In this document: piece by piece, positions 1 to 8,906 of the stretch
How positions within the stretch are numbered: the first letter of the stretch is position 1
Layout of the letters: each line of letters begins with the position of its first letter
Assembly: GCA_029210465.1 (NCBI GenBank)
Contig: JARGDL010000002.1
Span: 1-64,000 of the forward strand
Reading direction: 5' to 3'
Source: Stygiobacter electus
GTDB taxonomy: Bacteria > Bacteroidota > Ignavibacteria > Ignavibacteriales > Melioribacteraceae
DNA: 64,000 nucleotides
The notes under the pieces: model-generated
What the model was told of the DNA's origin: nothing
Database searches by the model: none
The model's input: only the letters and a program-made list of their open reading frames with translations
Program-made: the position numbers and the translations under genes

Positions 1-57
1 TATACATCTCAAAAAGTATTACCAACTAATCATGTTGAATTATGGGAGTTATTTTAA
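1..57 (+). CDS. C-terminal end of an unidentified protein (partial)
   Basis: Frame 1 is open from the window edge and ends at TAA 55-57, giving an 18-residue tail that ends in WELF. The codons look ordinary for this genome, so this is probably the last part of a gene that starts before the window. The fragment is too short to assign a family. It converges with dnaX. The bases between it and dnaX are AT-rich and hold no clear hairpin terminator. Confidence 0.4.
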   Translation, partial: YTSQKVLPTNHVELWELF

Positions 58-144
58 ACAATATGAAAAGATTTTTTCCCTCTTTTTTAAAAGCTGATTT
101 AATTTACGATTATTTTAAAATCATTTATTAAAAAATTATGCTTC

Positions 145-1743
145 TTATTGATTAATTTCTTTTCCACCTAAATTTTTAATGATTGAATCAACAATTTTTG
201 AATTATTTCCTAATGAGGTCTTTTTTGGATTTTGAGTTTTAGATTTGACATCAATTTTAAATTTCTTCCCAAATGTTTCTTGCATTTTGTTACTAAGATA
301 ATTGAGATTATTTTTTATTATTTCTTCATCTTGTAAATCTTCAACTTCTAGTTCAATTTTATTGTTGTTTAATTTGGGAATTGTATTCGTTAAAACTGAT
401 CCAAAGAAAAATTTATCTTTTTGAATGTAATCAATAAATGATTGCCATTTATTTATCAGCTCATCTATATTGAAAGTATCTGTAATTTGTGGAGCTGTAA
501 AGTTTTCAATATTATTTTTAATCTGGATTGTTTCTAGTTTTGTTGTGGGTTCATTAATTTTTAATTGGGGGGTGCTTTCTTTTGTCGTTTCAAAATTAGT
601 TAAATTATTTTTCCCGCTAACTTCTATTTTACTAATTAATTCTTTAATAGAACTAGATTTTTCGAGTGCAATAATTTGCGAAAGCGCAACTTCTATTTTG
701 ATTTTTTGATTTGCAGAGGTTTTTAGTTCATATAGTGTTTTATTGATGAAGGAAAGTATTCTTAAAATGTCAGCTTCTGTAAACTGGTCTATATAATTCA
801 AATATTTTTCTTTGTATAAATCAGCTTCTTCAATTAACTGATTGTCTTTTCTTATTACAACTGTCAAAATATTTCTAAAATGTTCGGTTAGTCCATTTAA
901 AAAATCAATGTAATTCCATCCATTTTCATAAATCTTATTAGTGATATTAAAAGCAGCAATAAAATTTTTACTTAATATTGCATCAGATAATTCAAAATAA
1001 ATTTCTTCATCTATCAGATTAAATATTTTTTCAAGTTCGGATGAATCTACTTTATTACCACTAAAAGATATAACTTGATCGAAAATGCTTTGAGCATCTC
1101 TTAAAGCACCATCAGCCTTTTTTGCAATAAGTGTTAAAGCTTTATCATCTATATCAATATTTTCTGTTTGTGCAATTTTTTTTAGGTGATTTTTAATTGT
1201 AGAAATTTCAATTCGACGAAAATCAAATCTTTGGCATCGTGAAATAATTGTTAATGGAACTTTGTGAACGTCAGTTGTTGCAAAAATAAAGATCGTATGT
1301 TCCGGTGGTTCTTCTAATGTTTTAAGTAGTGCATTGAATGATTCAGTCGTTAACATATGGACTTCATCAATAATATATACTTTGTATTTACCTTTTGTTG
1401 GGGTGTATTTAACTGATTCTCTTAATGTTCTAATCTCTTCTATTCTTCTGTTTGATGCCCCATCTATTTCAATTATATCAAGTGTTTGAGATGATAAAAA
1501 TGATTGACACATTTCACATTCGTTGCAAGGTTCTCCATCTTTTATATTGAGACAATTTAAAGTCTTTGCTAAAATTCGTGCAGTGGTTGTTTTCCCACAT
1601 CCTCTTGGACCAGTGAATAAATATGCGTGTGCAACTCTTTTATTTATTATTGCATTTTTTATTGTGGTTGTTATATGTTCTTGTCCTACAACTTCTCCAA
1701 AAGTTTGTGGTCGCCATTTTCTTGCAGTTACAATATAGTTCAT
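145..1743 (-). CDS. dnaX: DNA polymerase III subunit gamma/tau
   Basis: This is the clamp-loader ATPase of the replicative polymerase, 532 residues long. The N-terminus has the family opening (ARKWRPQTFGEVVGQEHI), a Walker A motif GPRGCGKT at residues 45-52, a zinc-binding set Cys64, Cys73, Cys76 and Cys79, Walker B with DEVH at 126-129, and an SRC sensor motif near residue 173. Domain III follows, and then a poorly conserved, lysine-rich C-terminal part (about 370-532) as expected for tau. No recR or ybaB homologue is next to it, unlike many genomes. An A AAA AAG heptamer lies at about 220-226 in the reading frame but very near the C-terminus, so it would not produce a gamma-sized product. 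Confidence 0.96.
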   Translation of the reverse strand: MNYIVTARKWRPQTFGEVVGQEHITTTIKNAIINKRVAHAYLFTGPRGCGKTTTARILAKTLNCLNIKDGEPCNECEMCQSFLSSQTLDIIEIDGASNRRIEEIRTLRESVKYTPTKGKYKVYIIDEVHMLTTESFNALLKTLEEPPEHTIFIFATTDVHKVPLTIISRCQRFDFRRIEISTIKNHLKKIAQTENIDIDDKALTLIAKKADGALRDAQSIFDQVISFSGNKVDSSELEKIFNLIDEEIYFELSDAILSKNFIAAFNITNKIYENGWNYIDFLNGLTEHFRNILTVVIRKDNQLIEEADLYKEKYLNYIDQFTEADILRILSFINKTLYELKTSANQKIKIEVALSQIIALEKSSSIKELISKIEVSGKNNLTNFETTKESTPQLKINEPTTKLETIQIKNNIENFTAPQITDTFNIDELINKWQSFIDYIQKDKFFFGSVLTNTIPKLNNNKIELEVEDLQDEEIIKNNLNYLSNKMQETFGKKFKIDVKSKTQNPKKTSLGNNSKIVDSIIKNLGGKEINQ

Positions 1744-1810
1744 ATTATAAATTCTTAATTTGATTTTAAATTAAAGATTGTGATTTAATAATTATAAAAT
1801 TTATGAATAA

Positions 1811-2314
1811 CTAAAATATTTTATCAAAAGAAAATTTATTTAATAACAAGTTACAAATTTGCTCTAAATATTTTTTATCGATTTCATTAAAAGAAGAAAA
1901 GTTGTAGCTATCTAAATCTAAAACACCAACAACTTGATTGTTTTTAATTAAAGGAACAACTATTTCAGAATTCGATTCAGAATCACAAGCTATGTGACCT
2001 GGAAAATTATGTACATTTTCAACAATAGTAGTTTCTTTCATTTTTGCAGAAGTACCGCATACTCCACTTCCAAAATCAATTTTTGTACAAGCAACTTTTC
2101 CTTGAAATGGTCCTAAGTATAAAGTTTCTTTTTTAGCAAGATAAAAACCAACCCAACTTATTTTTGAAAATGATTCTTTTAACACAGCAATAACATTTGA
2201 AAGTGAAGATAGCAAAGGTTCATCTTCATTAATTAAATTTTCAATTTGTGGAATAAGTTGTTTATAAATTTCTTCATCAGGAAGATTTTTATTTATGTTT
2301 ATTTGCTCTGACAT
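1811..2314 (-). CDS. msrC: Free methionine-(R)-sulfoxide reductase (GAF domain)
   Basis: The 167-residue single-GAF protein carries the hallmarks of the fRMsr (YebR-like) family: WVGFYL, LGPFQGKVAC, GSGVCGT and FPGHIACDSESNSEIVVP. These contain the three conserved cysteines (in KVAC, GVCG and HIAC) that carry out reduction of free methionine-R-sulfoxide and resolve the disulfide. The enzyme is cytosolic and recycles oxidised methionine. The start codon lies 26 bases inside the 3' end of lon, so it is probably translated from the lon mRNA by coupling. Pairing with a protease suggests an oxidative and protein-damage context, which is inference. Confidence 0.9.
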   Translation of the reverse strand: MSEQININKNLPDEEIYKQLIPQIENLINEDEPLLSSLSNVIAVLKESFSKISWVGFYLAKKETLYLGPFQGKVACTKIDFGSGVCGTSAKMKETTIVENVHNFPGHIACDSESNSEIVVPLIKNNQVVGVLDLDSYNFSSFNEIDKKYLEQICNLLLNKFSFDKIF

Positions 2315-4700
2315 TCCTTTTCTTTGATTTTATTTTTGCATTAATTTCAAAAACGTAGGGTAGTGCTTCCTTAATAGTTTTGATTGGTATTATTTTCAAT
2401 CCTTTTTTAATTTCATCTTTAACTTCTGATAGATCTTTTTCATTATCTGCAGGAATTAAAACAGTTTTAATTCCACTTCTTCTTGCTGCTAAAAGTTTTT
2501 CATTTAAACCACCAATTGCTATAACATTTCCACGAAGAGTAATTTCACCTGTCATTGCAACATCACTTTTAGCGGGTTTGCCACTAAAAGCTGAATACAT
2601 TGCTAATGCCATTGTAATTCCAGCGGAAGGACCATCTTTTGGAATAGCACCTTCAGGTAAATGAATATGAATTTCTTTACCTTTTGAAAAGTTAGGATCA
2701 AGACCAAATTCTTTTGCATTCGAACGTAAATAACTTAATGCTGCTTGTGCTGATTCTTTCATAACATTACCAAGTTGACCCGTTAACGTTAGTTTTTCAG
2801 AACCATTCATAACTGTTGCATCAACTTGTAAGATTTCTCCACCAACACTTGTCCATGCTAAACCAGTTATACTTCCAACTCTTAATTCATTTTCTGTTTT
2901 GTGAGTTCTGAATCTTGGAACGCCAAGATATTTTTCAATAACAGATTCATCAATCACAAATTTGTTTTTCCTTTTAGAATTAGAAAGAACAATGTCTTTT
3001 GCAGTTTTTCTTAATACAGAAGAAATTTCTCTTTCAAGATTACGAACACCGGCTTCACGTGTGTATTCTAAAATAATTTTTTTAATTGCTTCATCTTTAA
3101 AATCAATATGAAATTTTTGTAATCCATGTGCTTCAATTTGTTTTTGTATAATATGGCGTTTTGCAATTTCAATTTTTTCATGTTCAAGATAACCTGGAAG
3201 TTCAATTATTTCCATTCTATCTTGAAGAGGCAAAGGGATATTATAACGAACATTTGCTGTTGTAATAAACATTACTTGAGATAAGTCATAATCAACATCA
3301 AGGTAATGATCGTTGAATGTATGATTTTGTTCTGGGTCTAAAACTTCTAACATAGCGGCAGAAGGATCACCGCGAAAATCCATACTCATTTTGTCAATTT
3401 CATCAAGAAGCATAACTGGATTTATAGTTTTAGCTCTTTTCATTGATTGAATAATTTTGCCGGGCATTGATCCAATGTAAGTTCTACGATGCCCGCGAAT
3501 TTCAGCTTCATCACGAACGCCACCAAGTGAAATTCTTACAAAGTTTCTATTCAATGCTCGTGCTATTGATTTACCGAGTGATGTTTTCCCAACTCCAGGA
3601 GGTCCAACAAAACATAAAATTTGACCGCGCATGTTTTTGACTAAGTTAAGAACAGCAATATGTTCAACAATTCTTTCTTTTGGCTTTTCTAAACCATAAT
3701 GATCTTCATCTAAAATTTTTCTAACATTTTTAATATCGAGATTATCTTTTGTTTTTTTATACCAAGGAACATCGCAAAGCCAATCAATATAATTTCTAAT
3801 AACAGTTGCTTCGGGTGAACTTGGCGGAGTCTTTTTTAGCTTGTTAAATTCTTCTATTGCTTTTTCATAAACTTGTTCCGGCATTTTAGCTGAATCAATT
3901 TTCTCTTTTAGTTTTACAAATTCTGGAGAGATTTCATCTTCATCACCAAGTTCTTCTTGTAAAATTCTAATTTGTTCCTGAATGATAAATTTTCTCTGTG
4001 TCTTTGAAATATTTTCTTGAACTTTATTTTCAATTTCTTTTTCGATTTTTAGTATTTCAATTTCTGATGTAAGTATTCGAATAACTTCATAAAATTGATC
4101 ACTTAAAGAAAATTTTTGAAGAATTTTTTGTTTTACATCCATTGATTGTTGAATATTTGCAGCAACGTAAAAAAGTTTTCTATCAGGTTCATCAATGTTT
4201 TCAAGTGCATTTACAGCTTCCGGAGGAATTGCTTTATTGCTTTTAACATATTCCTTAAAAAGATTAGTTAATTGCCTAACGAGAGCGTTTATTTCTCTTT
4301 GGTTTTTTATTACAGTAGGAATAATCTCAATTTCTGCTTCAAAAAAATTTGTTCTTTCAGTGTAAGAAATAATTTTTCCCTGAATAATTCCATCTACTAA
4401 AATTTTTAATAAACCATTTGGCAATTTTAATATTTGAATAATTTTAGCAACTGTTCCTTCTGTATAAATATCTTCTTTTGTTGGTTCTTCAATACTTGCA
4501 TGTTTTTGTGCAGCAAGAAAAATATATTTTGAACTTTCCAAAGCAAAATTTGCCGCACGAATTGAAGTTTCTCTTCCGACTAAAACCGGAAAAATCATAT
4601 AAGGAAAAATTACATTATCCCTTAAAGGTAAAACTGGTAAAACTTTTGGTATGTTTTCTATTGCAGTTATTTCATTACTAAACTTTGTTATTTCTTCCAT
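2289..4700 (-). CDS. lon: ATP-dependent protease Lon
   Basis: The 803-residue protein has the three-part Lon structure: an N-terminal LON substrate-binding domain (about 20-215) with a following coiled region, an AAA+ module with Walker A GPPGVGKTS at 366-374 and DEID at 433-436, and a C-terminal serine-lysine peptidase with Ser692 in PKDGPSAG and Lys735 in GLNEKLLAARR. Length and all catalytic residues match LonA. It degrades misfolded and regulatory proteins in the cytosol. The C-terminus ends in a basic tail. It is followed by the overlapping msrC and is divergent from suhB, with a good Bacteroidota-type promoter in between. Confidence 0.97.
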   Translation of the reverse strand: MEEITKFSNEITAIENIPKVLPVLPLRDNVIFPYMIFPVLVGRETSIRAANFALESSKYIFLAAQKHASIEEPTKEDIYTEGTVAKIIQILKLPNGLLKILVDGIIQGKIISYTERTNFFEAEIEIIPTVIKNQREINALVRQLTNLFKEYVKSNKAIPPEAVNALENIDEPDRKLFYVAANIQQSMDVKQKILQKFSLSDQFYEVIRILTSEIEILKIEKEIENKVQENISKTQRKFIIQEQIRILQEELGDEDEISPEFVKLKEKIDSAKMPEQVYEKAIEEFNKLKKTPPSSPEATVIRNYIDWLCDVPWYKKTKDNLDIKNVRKILDEDHYGLEKPKERIVEHIAVLNLVKNMRGQILCFVGPPGVGKTSLGKSIARALNRNFVRISLGGVRDEAEIRGHRRTYIGSMPGKIIQSMKRAKTINPVMLLDEIDKMSMDFRGDPSAAMLEVLDPEQNHTFNDHYLDVDYDLSQVMFITTANVRYNIPLPLQDRMEIIELPGYLEHEKIEIAKRHIIQKQIEAHGLQKFHIDFKDEAIKKIILEYTREAGVRNLEREISSVLRKTAKDIVLSNSKRKNKFVIDESVIEKYLGVPRFRTHKTENELRVGSITGLAWTSVGGEILQVDATVMNGSEKLTLTGQLGNVMKESAQAALSYLRSNAKEFGLDPNFSKGKEIHIHLPEGAIPKDGPSAGITMALAMYSAFSGKPAKSDVAMTGEITLRGNVIAIGGLNEKLLAARRSGIKTVLIPADNEKDLSEVKDEIKKGLKIIPIKTIKEALPYVFEINAKIKSKKRNVRANKHK

Positions 4701-4731
4701 TAAATTGCAAACCTCTCAAATGATTTTAATG

Positions 4732-4762
4732 CAAATATACCTATAATGATTTGGGCTTACAA
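4732..4762 (-). promoter_or_regulatory. Promoter of lon (Bacteroidota type)
   Basis: Read on the minus strand, TTG (4762-4760) is followed after 20 bases by TATATTTG (4739-4732). This fits the Bacteroidota -33/-7 pattern TTTG-N19/20-TAnnTTTG. The predicted transcription start lies about 25 bases upstream of the lon ATG at 4700. No CIRCE or other heat-shock operator was recognised. Confidence 0.6.
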
Positions 4763-4772
4763 GGAAGTAAAT

Positions 4773-4806
4773 TTTGAATATAGAAGGTTAAAAAAAATTA
4801 TATTTG
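4773..4806 (+). promoter_or_regulatory. Promoter of suhB (Bacteroidota type)
   Basis: TTTG at 4773-4776 and TATATTTG at 4799-4806 are 22 bases apart, slightly longer than the usual 19-21. The -7 box covers the upstream TTG at 4804 that could otherwise be taken as the suhB start, so that codon would not be transcribed. This supports translation from the ATG at 4828. Confidence 0.5.
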
Positions 4807-4827
4807 CACTTAAAATTATGGGATTCT

Positions 4828-5607
4828 ATGATTGATAAAATAATTACAATTGCTAAAGAAGCTGGTGAAATTTTAAGAAATGGATTTAGACAAGATTTCC
4901 AAATTGAATATAAAACCAACTCTTCGAATCTTGTTACTGAATATGATAAAAAATCAGAGAAGTTAATAATCGATTTTGTTAATAAAGAATTTCCAACTCA
5001 TTCAATTTTAGCTGAAGAAAGTGGAAGACAAGATAATTCAAATGAATATCTTTGGATTATTGATCCACTTGATGGCACAACAAACTTTGCTCATGGATTG
5101 CCAATCTTTTCTGTTTCCATTGGTGTAATGAAAAGCAGAGAAATAATTTATGGTGTTGTGTATGATGTAATGCGTGATTTAATTTATTCAGCCGAAAAAA
5201 GATCGGGTGCATTTTGTAATGGAAAAAAAATTCATGTAAGTAGCAATGACAACTTAAGTAAAAGTGTCTTGGTAACTGGATTTCCTTATAATATTGCTGA
5301 AAATCCTGACAAAGCTTTTGAAAGATTTATTGCATTTTTAAAAGAAGCACGAGCTATTAGAAGACTTGGAAGTGCCGCAATTGATATGTGTTATGTTGCT
5401 GAAGGTGTGTTTGATGGTTTTTGGGAAGTTGCTTTAAATCCTTGGGATGTTGCCGCTGGTAAATTATTAATTGAAGAAGCTGGTGGTTTTGTTACTGATT
5501 TTAATGGCTTTCCAATGAACATCTTTGATAAAAGATTACTTGCAAGTAATGGTAAAATTCATCAGCATATGATTAAAATGATGAATAAAGTTGAATTTTT
5601 TGAATAG
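4828..5607 (+). CDS. suhB: Inositol monophosphatase family protein (SuhB-like)
   Basis: A 259-residue magnesium-dependent, lithium-sensitive sugar-phosphatase family protein. The metal site motifs are present: the EES of LAEESG, IDPLDGTTNFAHG, and the C-terminal WDVAAGKLLIEEAGG. Members hydrolyse myo-inositol-1-phosphate or related phosphomonoesters, and SuhB also acts in rRNA antitermination in some bacteria; substrate cannot be read from the sequence. I prefer ATG 4828 over the in-frame TTG 4804 because a -7 promoter box overlaps the TTG. It converges with the MgtC-like gene only 10 bases downstream, without a clear terminator. Confidence 0.88.
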   Translation: MIDKIITIAKEAGEILRNGFRQDFQIEYKTNSSNLVTEYDKKSEKLIIDFVNKEFPTHSILAEESGRQDNSNEYLWIIDPLDGTTNFAHGLPIFSVSIGVMKSREIIYGVVYDVMRDLIYSAEKRSGAFCNGKKIHVSSNDNLSKSVLVTGFPYNIAENPDKAFERFIAFLKEARAIRRLGSAAIDMCYVAEGVFDGFWEVALNPWDVAAGKLLIEEAGGFVTDFNGFPMNIFDKRLLASNGKIHQHMIKMMNKVEFFE

Positions 5608-5617
5608 ATGAATTCTT

Positions 5618-6874
5618 TTATCTAAAAAAATTAACTATTACAAAAATTAGATTTACAAAAGTTAAAATTCCAAATCTTAATGCTGTCTCTTTTCTTAAAT
5701 GAGGGACTAAATAACCAAAATAAATTCCTTTCATAATTGTATTACTCATCATAGCTAAAAAGATTGAGCTTGTAATTAAGTTAATATCTAAATTTTTAGG
5801 TTGAATAATTGACAAAATAAATGGGGTTATGTCTGTAAATCCAACAATAGCAGCTAAACTAAGTAATCCTTGTTGACCAAAATATTCTACTACTAACTTT
5901 GTTACAACAGATAGCAATAAAAAAAGAAATGCAAAAACAACAGCTGGTTTAATCTCGAAAGGGTTTTGTAGGTTTTGCAATTCCTTTTCACTTTTTTCAG
6001 AAACATGTACAGCTTGATTATGATAAAGTGATAAACCTATTCCGATTAAAACAAGTAGAAAATATTCCCACCATGTTGATTTAACAAGTATTGGATTAAT
6101 AATTAATATCAACACTAAAATTCTTGCGTACATAATGGAAGATGCTACAACTACGCCTCGTAACGCACTACCTCCAATTGATAATTTTCTTTGAGCCATT
6201 CTTCCATAAGCAACAGTAACTGCAGTGCTTGAAACAATTCCACCGAGTAAACCAGAAAGCCATAAGCCAAATTTGTTTCCAAATCTTTTTGCCAAAAAGT
6301 AACCAATAAAACCAATTGTTGAAACTATAATTACTACTTTCCAAACATTCGAAGGGTTTAATTCATATTTTGTAAAATTTTGATCCGGTAAAATTGGTAA
6401 TATTATTAATGTAACAAGTAAAAATTTTATAACTGCTAAAAATTCAGCACGATCAGTGTTATCAACAAAATCTTCCAGGTTGGCTTTTTCTGAGAGTAAT
6501 ACTGTATTGATAATTCCTAATGCCATTGCCGCCCAAATATCTACAAGCAAAGCTAATGCACCAACAATAAAGGTTAATAAAGCTGTAATTTCACTTGTTG
6601 CACCAAATTTTTCGCTTTGAACTTTTGTATAATATGAAATAACAGATAGTGCTGTAATACTTAAAAGTCCTACAGGTAAAATAAAAGTTACACCAAGCTG
6701 AAATAACCATGCACAACCAAAACCAATCATACTAATAATAGGATAAGTTCTAATTCCGCCTAAAATTATTTTTTTATTTTTTGATTTACTACTCTCGCGT
6801 TCCAAGCCTACAAGAAATCCAAGTGCAAGAGCAACTAAAAAACGAAGTTGAGGTGTCCATTCAATAATATTCAT
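5618..6874 (-). CDS. MgtC/SapB-DUF4010 integral membrane protein
   Basis: A polytopic membrane protein of 418 residues with about a dozen hydrophobic segments. The N-terminal part has the MgtC/SapB pattern (RFLVALALGFLVGLERE, then GGIRTYPIISMIG), and the C-terminal half matches the DUF4010 type with LSGLLGGIVSSTAVTVAYGRMA. Proteins of this layout are found in many bacteria; their role, probably ion or magnesium related, is not established. The start at 6874 is chosen because GAGG sits 5 bases before it. A further in-frame ATG at 6901 lacks a ribosome binding site. Confidence 0.8.
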   Translation of the reverse strand: MNIIEWTPQLRFLVALALGFLVGLERESSKSKNKKIILGGIRTYPIISMIGFGCAWLFQLGVTFILPVGLLSITALSVISYYTKVQSEKFGATSEITALLTFIVGALALLVDIWAAMALGIINTVLLSEKANLEDFVDNTDRAEFLAVIKFLLVTLIILPILPDQNFTKYELNPSNVWKVVIIVSTIGFIGYFLAKRFGNKFGLWLSGLLGGIVSSTAVTVAYGRMAQRKLSIGGSALRGVVVASSIMYARILVLILIINPILVKSTWWEYFLLVLIGIGLSLYHNQAVHVSEKSEKELQNLQNPFEIKPAVVFAFLFLLLSVVTKLVVEYFGQQGLLSLAAIVGFTDITPFILSIIQPKNLDINLITSSIFLAMMSNTIMKGIYFGYLVPHLRKETALRFGILTFVNLIFVIVNFFR

Positions 6875-7030
6875 TTTATCCTCAAAATTTTTTACAAACA
6901 TATTAAAAAAATAAAACTTATGTTAAATTCCAATGAACAAAAGATAAATTATATCGTCTTATCAACAGTTTAATTTCATATTTTAGAGATAAATTATTAG
7001 GTTTCAAATAAAAAAGGAAAAATAACTGAG

Positions 7031-8212
7031 ATGACAGGCGAAGATTTATCTTCTTTAAAAATTGATCGTTCTAAAAAATCTGTAAATCCAGAACAAAAAC
7101 AAAAAATCATTAAATTGGTTTTGCTTACAATTTTATCATTAATTATTGCTTTTATAATTTATTTTGGTTGGATTAAATTAACTTCTTCAACAATTGAAGT
7201 TACTACGACAACGGCCACAATACAATCATCCTCGCAAAGTAATGCATTTTTAACAGCAAGTGGGTATGTAGTTGCTCAAAGAAAAGCTGCAGTTGCTTCA
7301 AAAGGAATGGGTAGATTAGTTTATCTTGGAGTAGTTGAAGGTGATAAAGTTTTTACAAATCAAATTATTGCTCGTTTAGAAGATAGTGATATAAAAGCTC
7401 AACTTGAACAAGCAGAAGCCAACTTAAAATTAGTTGAATCAGAATTAATTGATGCGGAAAATAATTACAACAGACAAAAACAATTGTTGCAGACAGGTTC
7501 AACAAGTCAAATGCAGGTTGAAGCAGCAGAATATCGCTACAAAAGAGTTTTGGCTTCAATTGAAGTGGCAAAAGCACAAATTCTATCTGTGCAAGTTGCT
7601 CTTGAAAATACTTTAATTCGTGCACCATTTAATGGAACGGTTTTAACTAAAAATGCAGATGTTGGTGAAGTAGTTGCACCATTAGGAGCTGGTATAAATG
7701 CAAAAGCCGCAGTAGTTACAATTGCAGATATGAATTCACTTCAAGTTGAAGCTGATGTTAGTGAATCCAACATTGAAAAAATTGAAGTTGGTCAGAATTG
7801 TCAAATTACTTTAGATGCATATCCAGAAAAAAATTATAAAGGTTATGTCGCTAAAATTGTTCCAACTGCTGATAGAGGTAAAGCAACTGTAATGGTTAAA
7901 ATTGGCTTTAAAGAATATGACAAAAAAGTTTTACCAGAAATGAGTGCTAAAGTTTTATTTATGAAAAATGATTCTAAAGAAGTTGAAAATGAAAAACCAG
8001 TTTTAGTAATTCCAAAATCAGCATTGGCAATTAGGAATGGTAATAAAGTCGTTTACAAAGTTTTTGATGATAAAGCTATTGAAGTTCCTGTTCAAACAGG
8101 TAAAGAATTTGATTCATATATTGAAATAAAATCAGGATTGGAAAACGGTGACAAAATTATTGATAAAGTAACAGATGAAATTAAACATTATTCTAAAATC
8201 AAAGTGAATTGA
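7031..8212 (+). CDS. HlyD/MacA-like periplasmic adaptor of an ABC exporter
   Basis: The 393-residue protein has one N-terminal membrane anchor (about 30-50) followed by a periplasmic membrane-fusion fold: a lipoyl half-motif (SGYVVAQRKAAVASKGMGRLVYLGVVEGDKV), an alpha-hairpin coiled coil (about 115-180), the second lipoyl half (NTLIRAPFNGTVLTKNADVGEVV), and beta-barrel domains. It would bridge an inner-membrane transporter to an outer-membrane channel. It opens a four-gene operon with an ABC ATPase and two FtsX-type permeases, the MacAB-like layout. No TolC-like gene is nearby. The substrate is unknown. Confidence 0.88.
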   Translation: MTGEDLSSLKIDRSKKSVNPEQKQKIIKLVLLTILSLIIAFIIYFGWIKLTSSTIEVTTTTATIQSSSQSNAFLTASGYVVAQRKAAVASKGMGRLVYLGVVEGDKVFTNQIIARLEDSDIKAQLEQAEANLKLVESELIDAENNYNRQKQLLQTGSTSQMQVEAAEYRYKRVLASIEVAKAQILSVQVALENTLIRAPFNGTVLTKNADVGEVVAPLGAGINAKAAVVTIADMNSLQVEADVSESNIEKIEVGQNCQITLDAYPEKNYKGYVAKIVPTADRGKATVMVKIGFKEYDKKVLPEMSAKVLFMKNDSKEVENEKPVLVIPKSALAIRNGNKVVYKVFDDKAIEVPVQTGKEFDSYIEIKSGLENGDKIIDKVTDEIKHYSKIKVN

Positions 8213-8226
8213 TAATTGGAGAACAA

Positions 8227-8904
8227 ATGAACTCAATTATAAAAGTAAAAAATGTATTTAAATCATATTGGAGAAATAGTATTGAAATTCCTGTTCTAAA
8301 TGATTTATCTCTTGAAGTTGAAGAAGGTGAATTTTTAGCCTTAATGGGTCCATCTGGTTCTGGAAAAACAACACTTTTAAATTTAATTGCCGGGATTGAT
8401 AGACCAACTAAAGGTGAAATAATTGTTGCTGATACTGATATATCAAAATTAAATGAATCTTCATTAGCTAAATGGAGAGCTGATCATGTTGGTTTTGTTT
8501 TTCAATTCTATAATTTAATTCCAGTTTTAACCGCATACGAAAATGTTGAATTACCATTGTTGCTAACAAAACTTTCTAAAGCTGAAAGGAAAAAACATGT
8601 GGAAACAGCATTAAGCATTGTAGGTTTAGCTGATAGATTGAATCATTATCCTAAACAATTAAGTGGAGGTCAGGAACAAAGAGTTGCTATTGCTAGAGCG
8701 ATTGTAACTGATCCAACTATTTTAGTTGCTGATGAACCAACAGGTGATCTTGATAAAAAATCTGCATCTGAAATTCTTACTTTAATGGATAGATTAAACA
8801 AAGAATTTAAGAAAACGATTGTAATGGTTACACACGATCCACATGCGGCTGAAAAAGCTAGTCGTAAATTACATCTTGAAAAAGGTGAATTGGTTGGAGT
8901 GTAA
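8227..8904 (+). CDS. ABC transporter ATP-binding protein (MacB/LolD type)
   Basis: The 225-residue nucleotide-binding protein has Walker A GPSGSGKTT, the LolD/MacB-type Q-loop region FVFQFYNLIPVLTAYENVELP, signature LSGGQEQRVAIARA (E at the position that is usually Q), Walker B ILVADEPTGDLD and switch His in VTHDPH. It powers the two FtsX permeases that follow by 2 and 43 bases. ATG 8227 is chosen because GGAG lies just before it; a TTG at 8209 overlapping the adaptor stop codon is in frame but has no ribosome binding site. Confidence 0.92.
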   Translation: MNSIIKVKNVFKSYWRNSIEIPVLNDLSLEVEEGEFLALMGPSGSGKTTLLNLIAGIDRPTKGEIIVADTDISKLNESSLAKWRADHVGFVFQFYNLIPVLTAYENVELPLLLTKLSKAERKKHVETALSIVGLADRLNHYPKQLSGGQEQRVAIARAIVTDPTILVADEPTGDLDKKSASEILTLMDRLNKEFKKTIVMVTHDPHAAEKASRKLHLEKGELVGV

Positions 8905-8906
8905 TT

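Noticed and set aside
215..230. A AAA AAG slippery heptamer in the dnaX reading frame
   Set aside because: It lies about 25 codons before the stop; a -1 shift would shorten the protein only slightly and would not make a gamma-type product as in E. coli.
4804..4827. TTG start extending suhB by 8 codons
   Set aside because: The codon lies inside a TATATTTG promoter box and so is probably not transcribed; ATG 4828 fits the family length.
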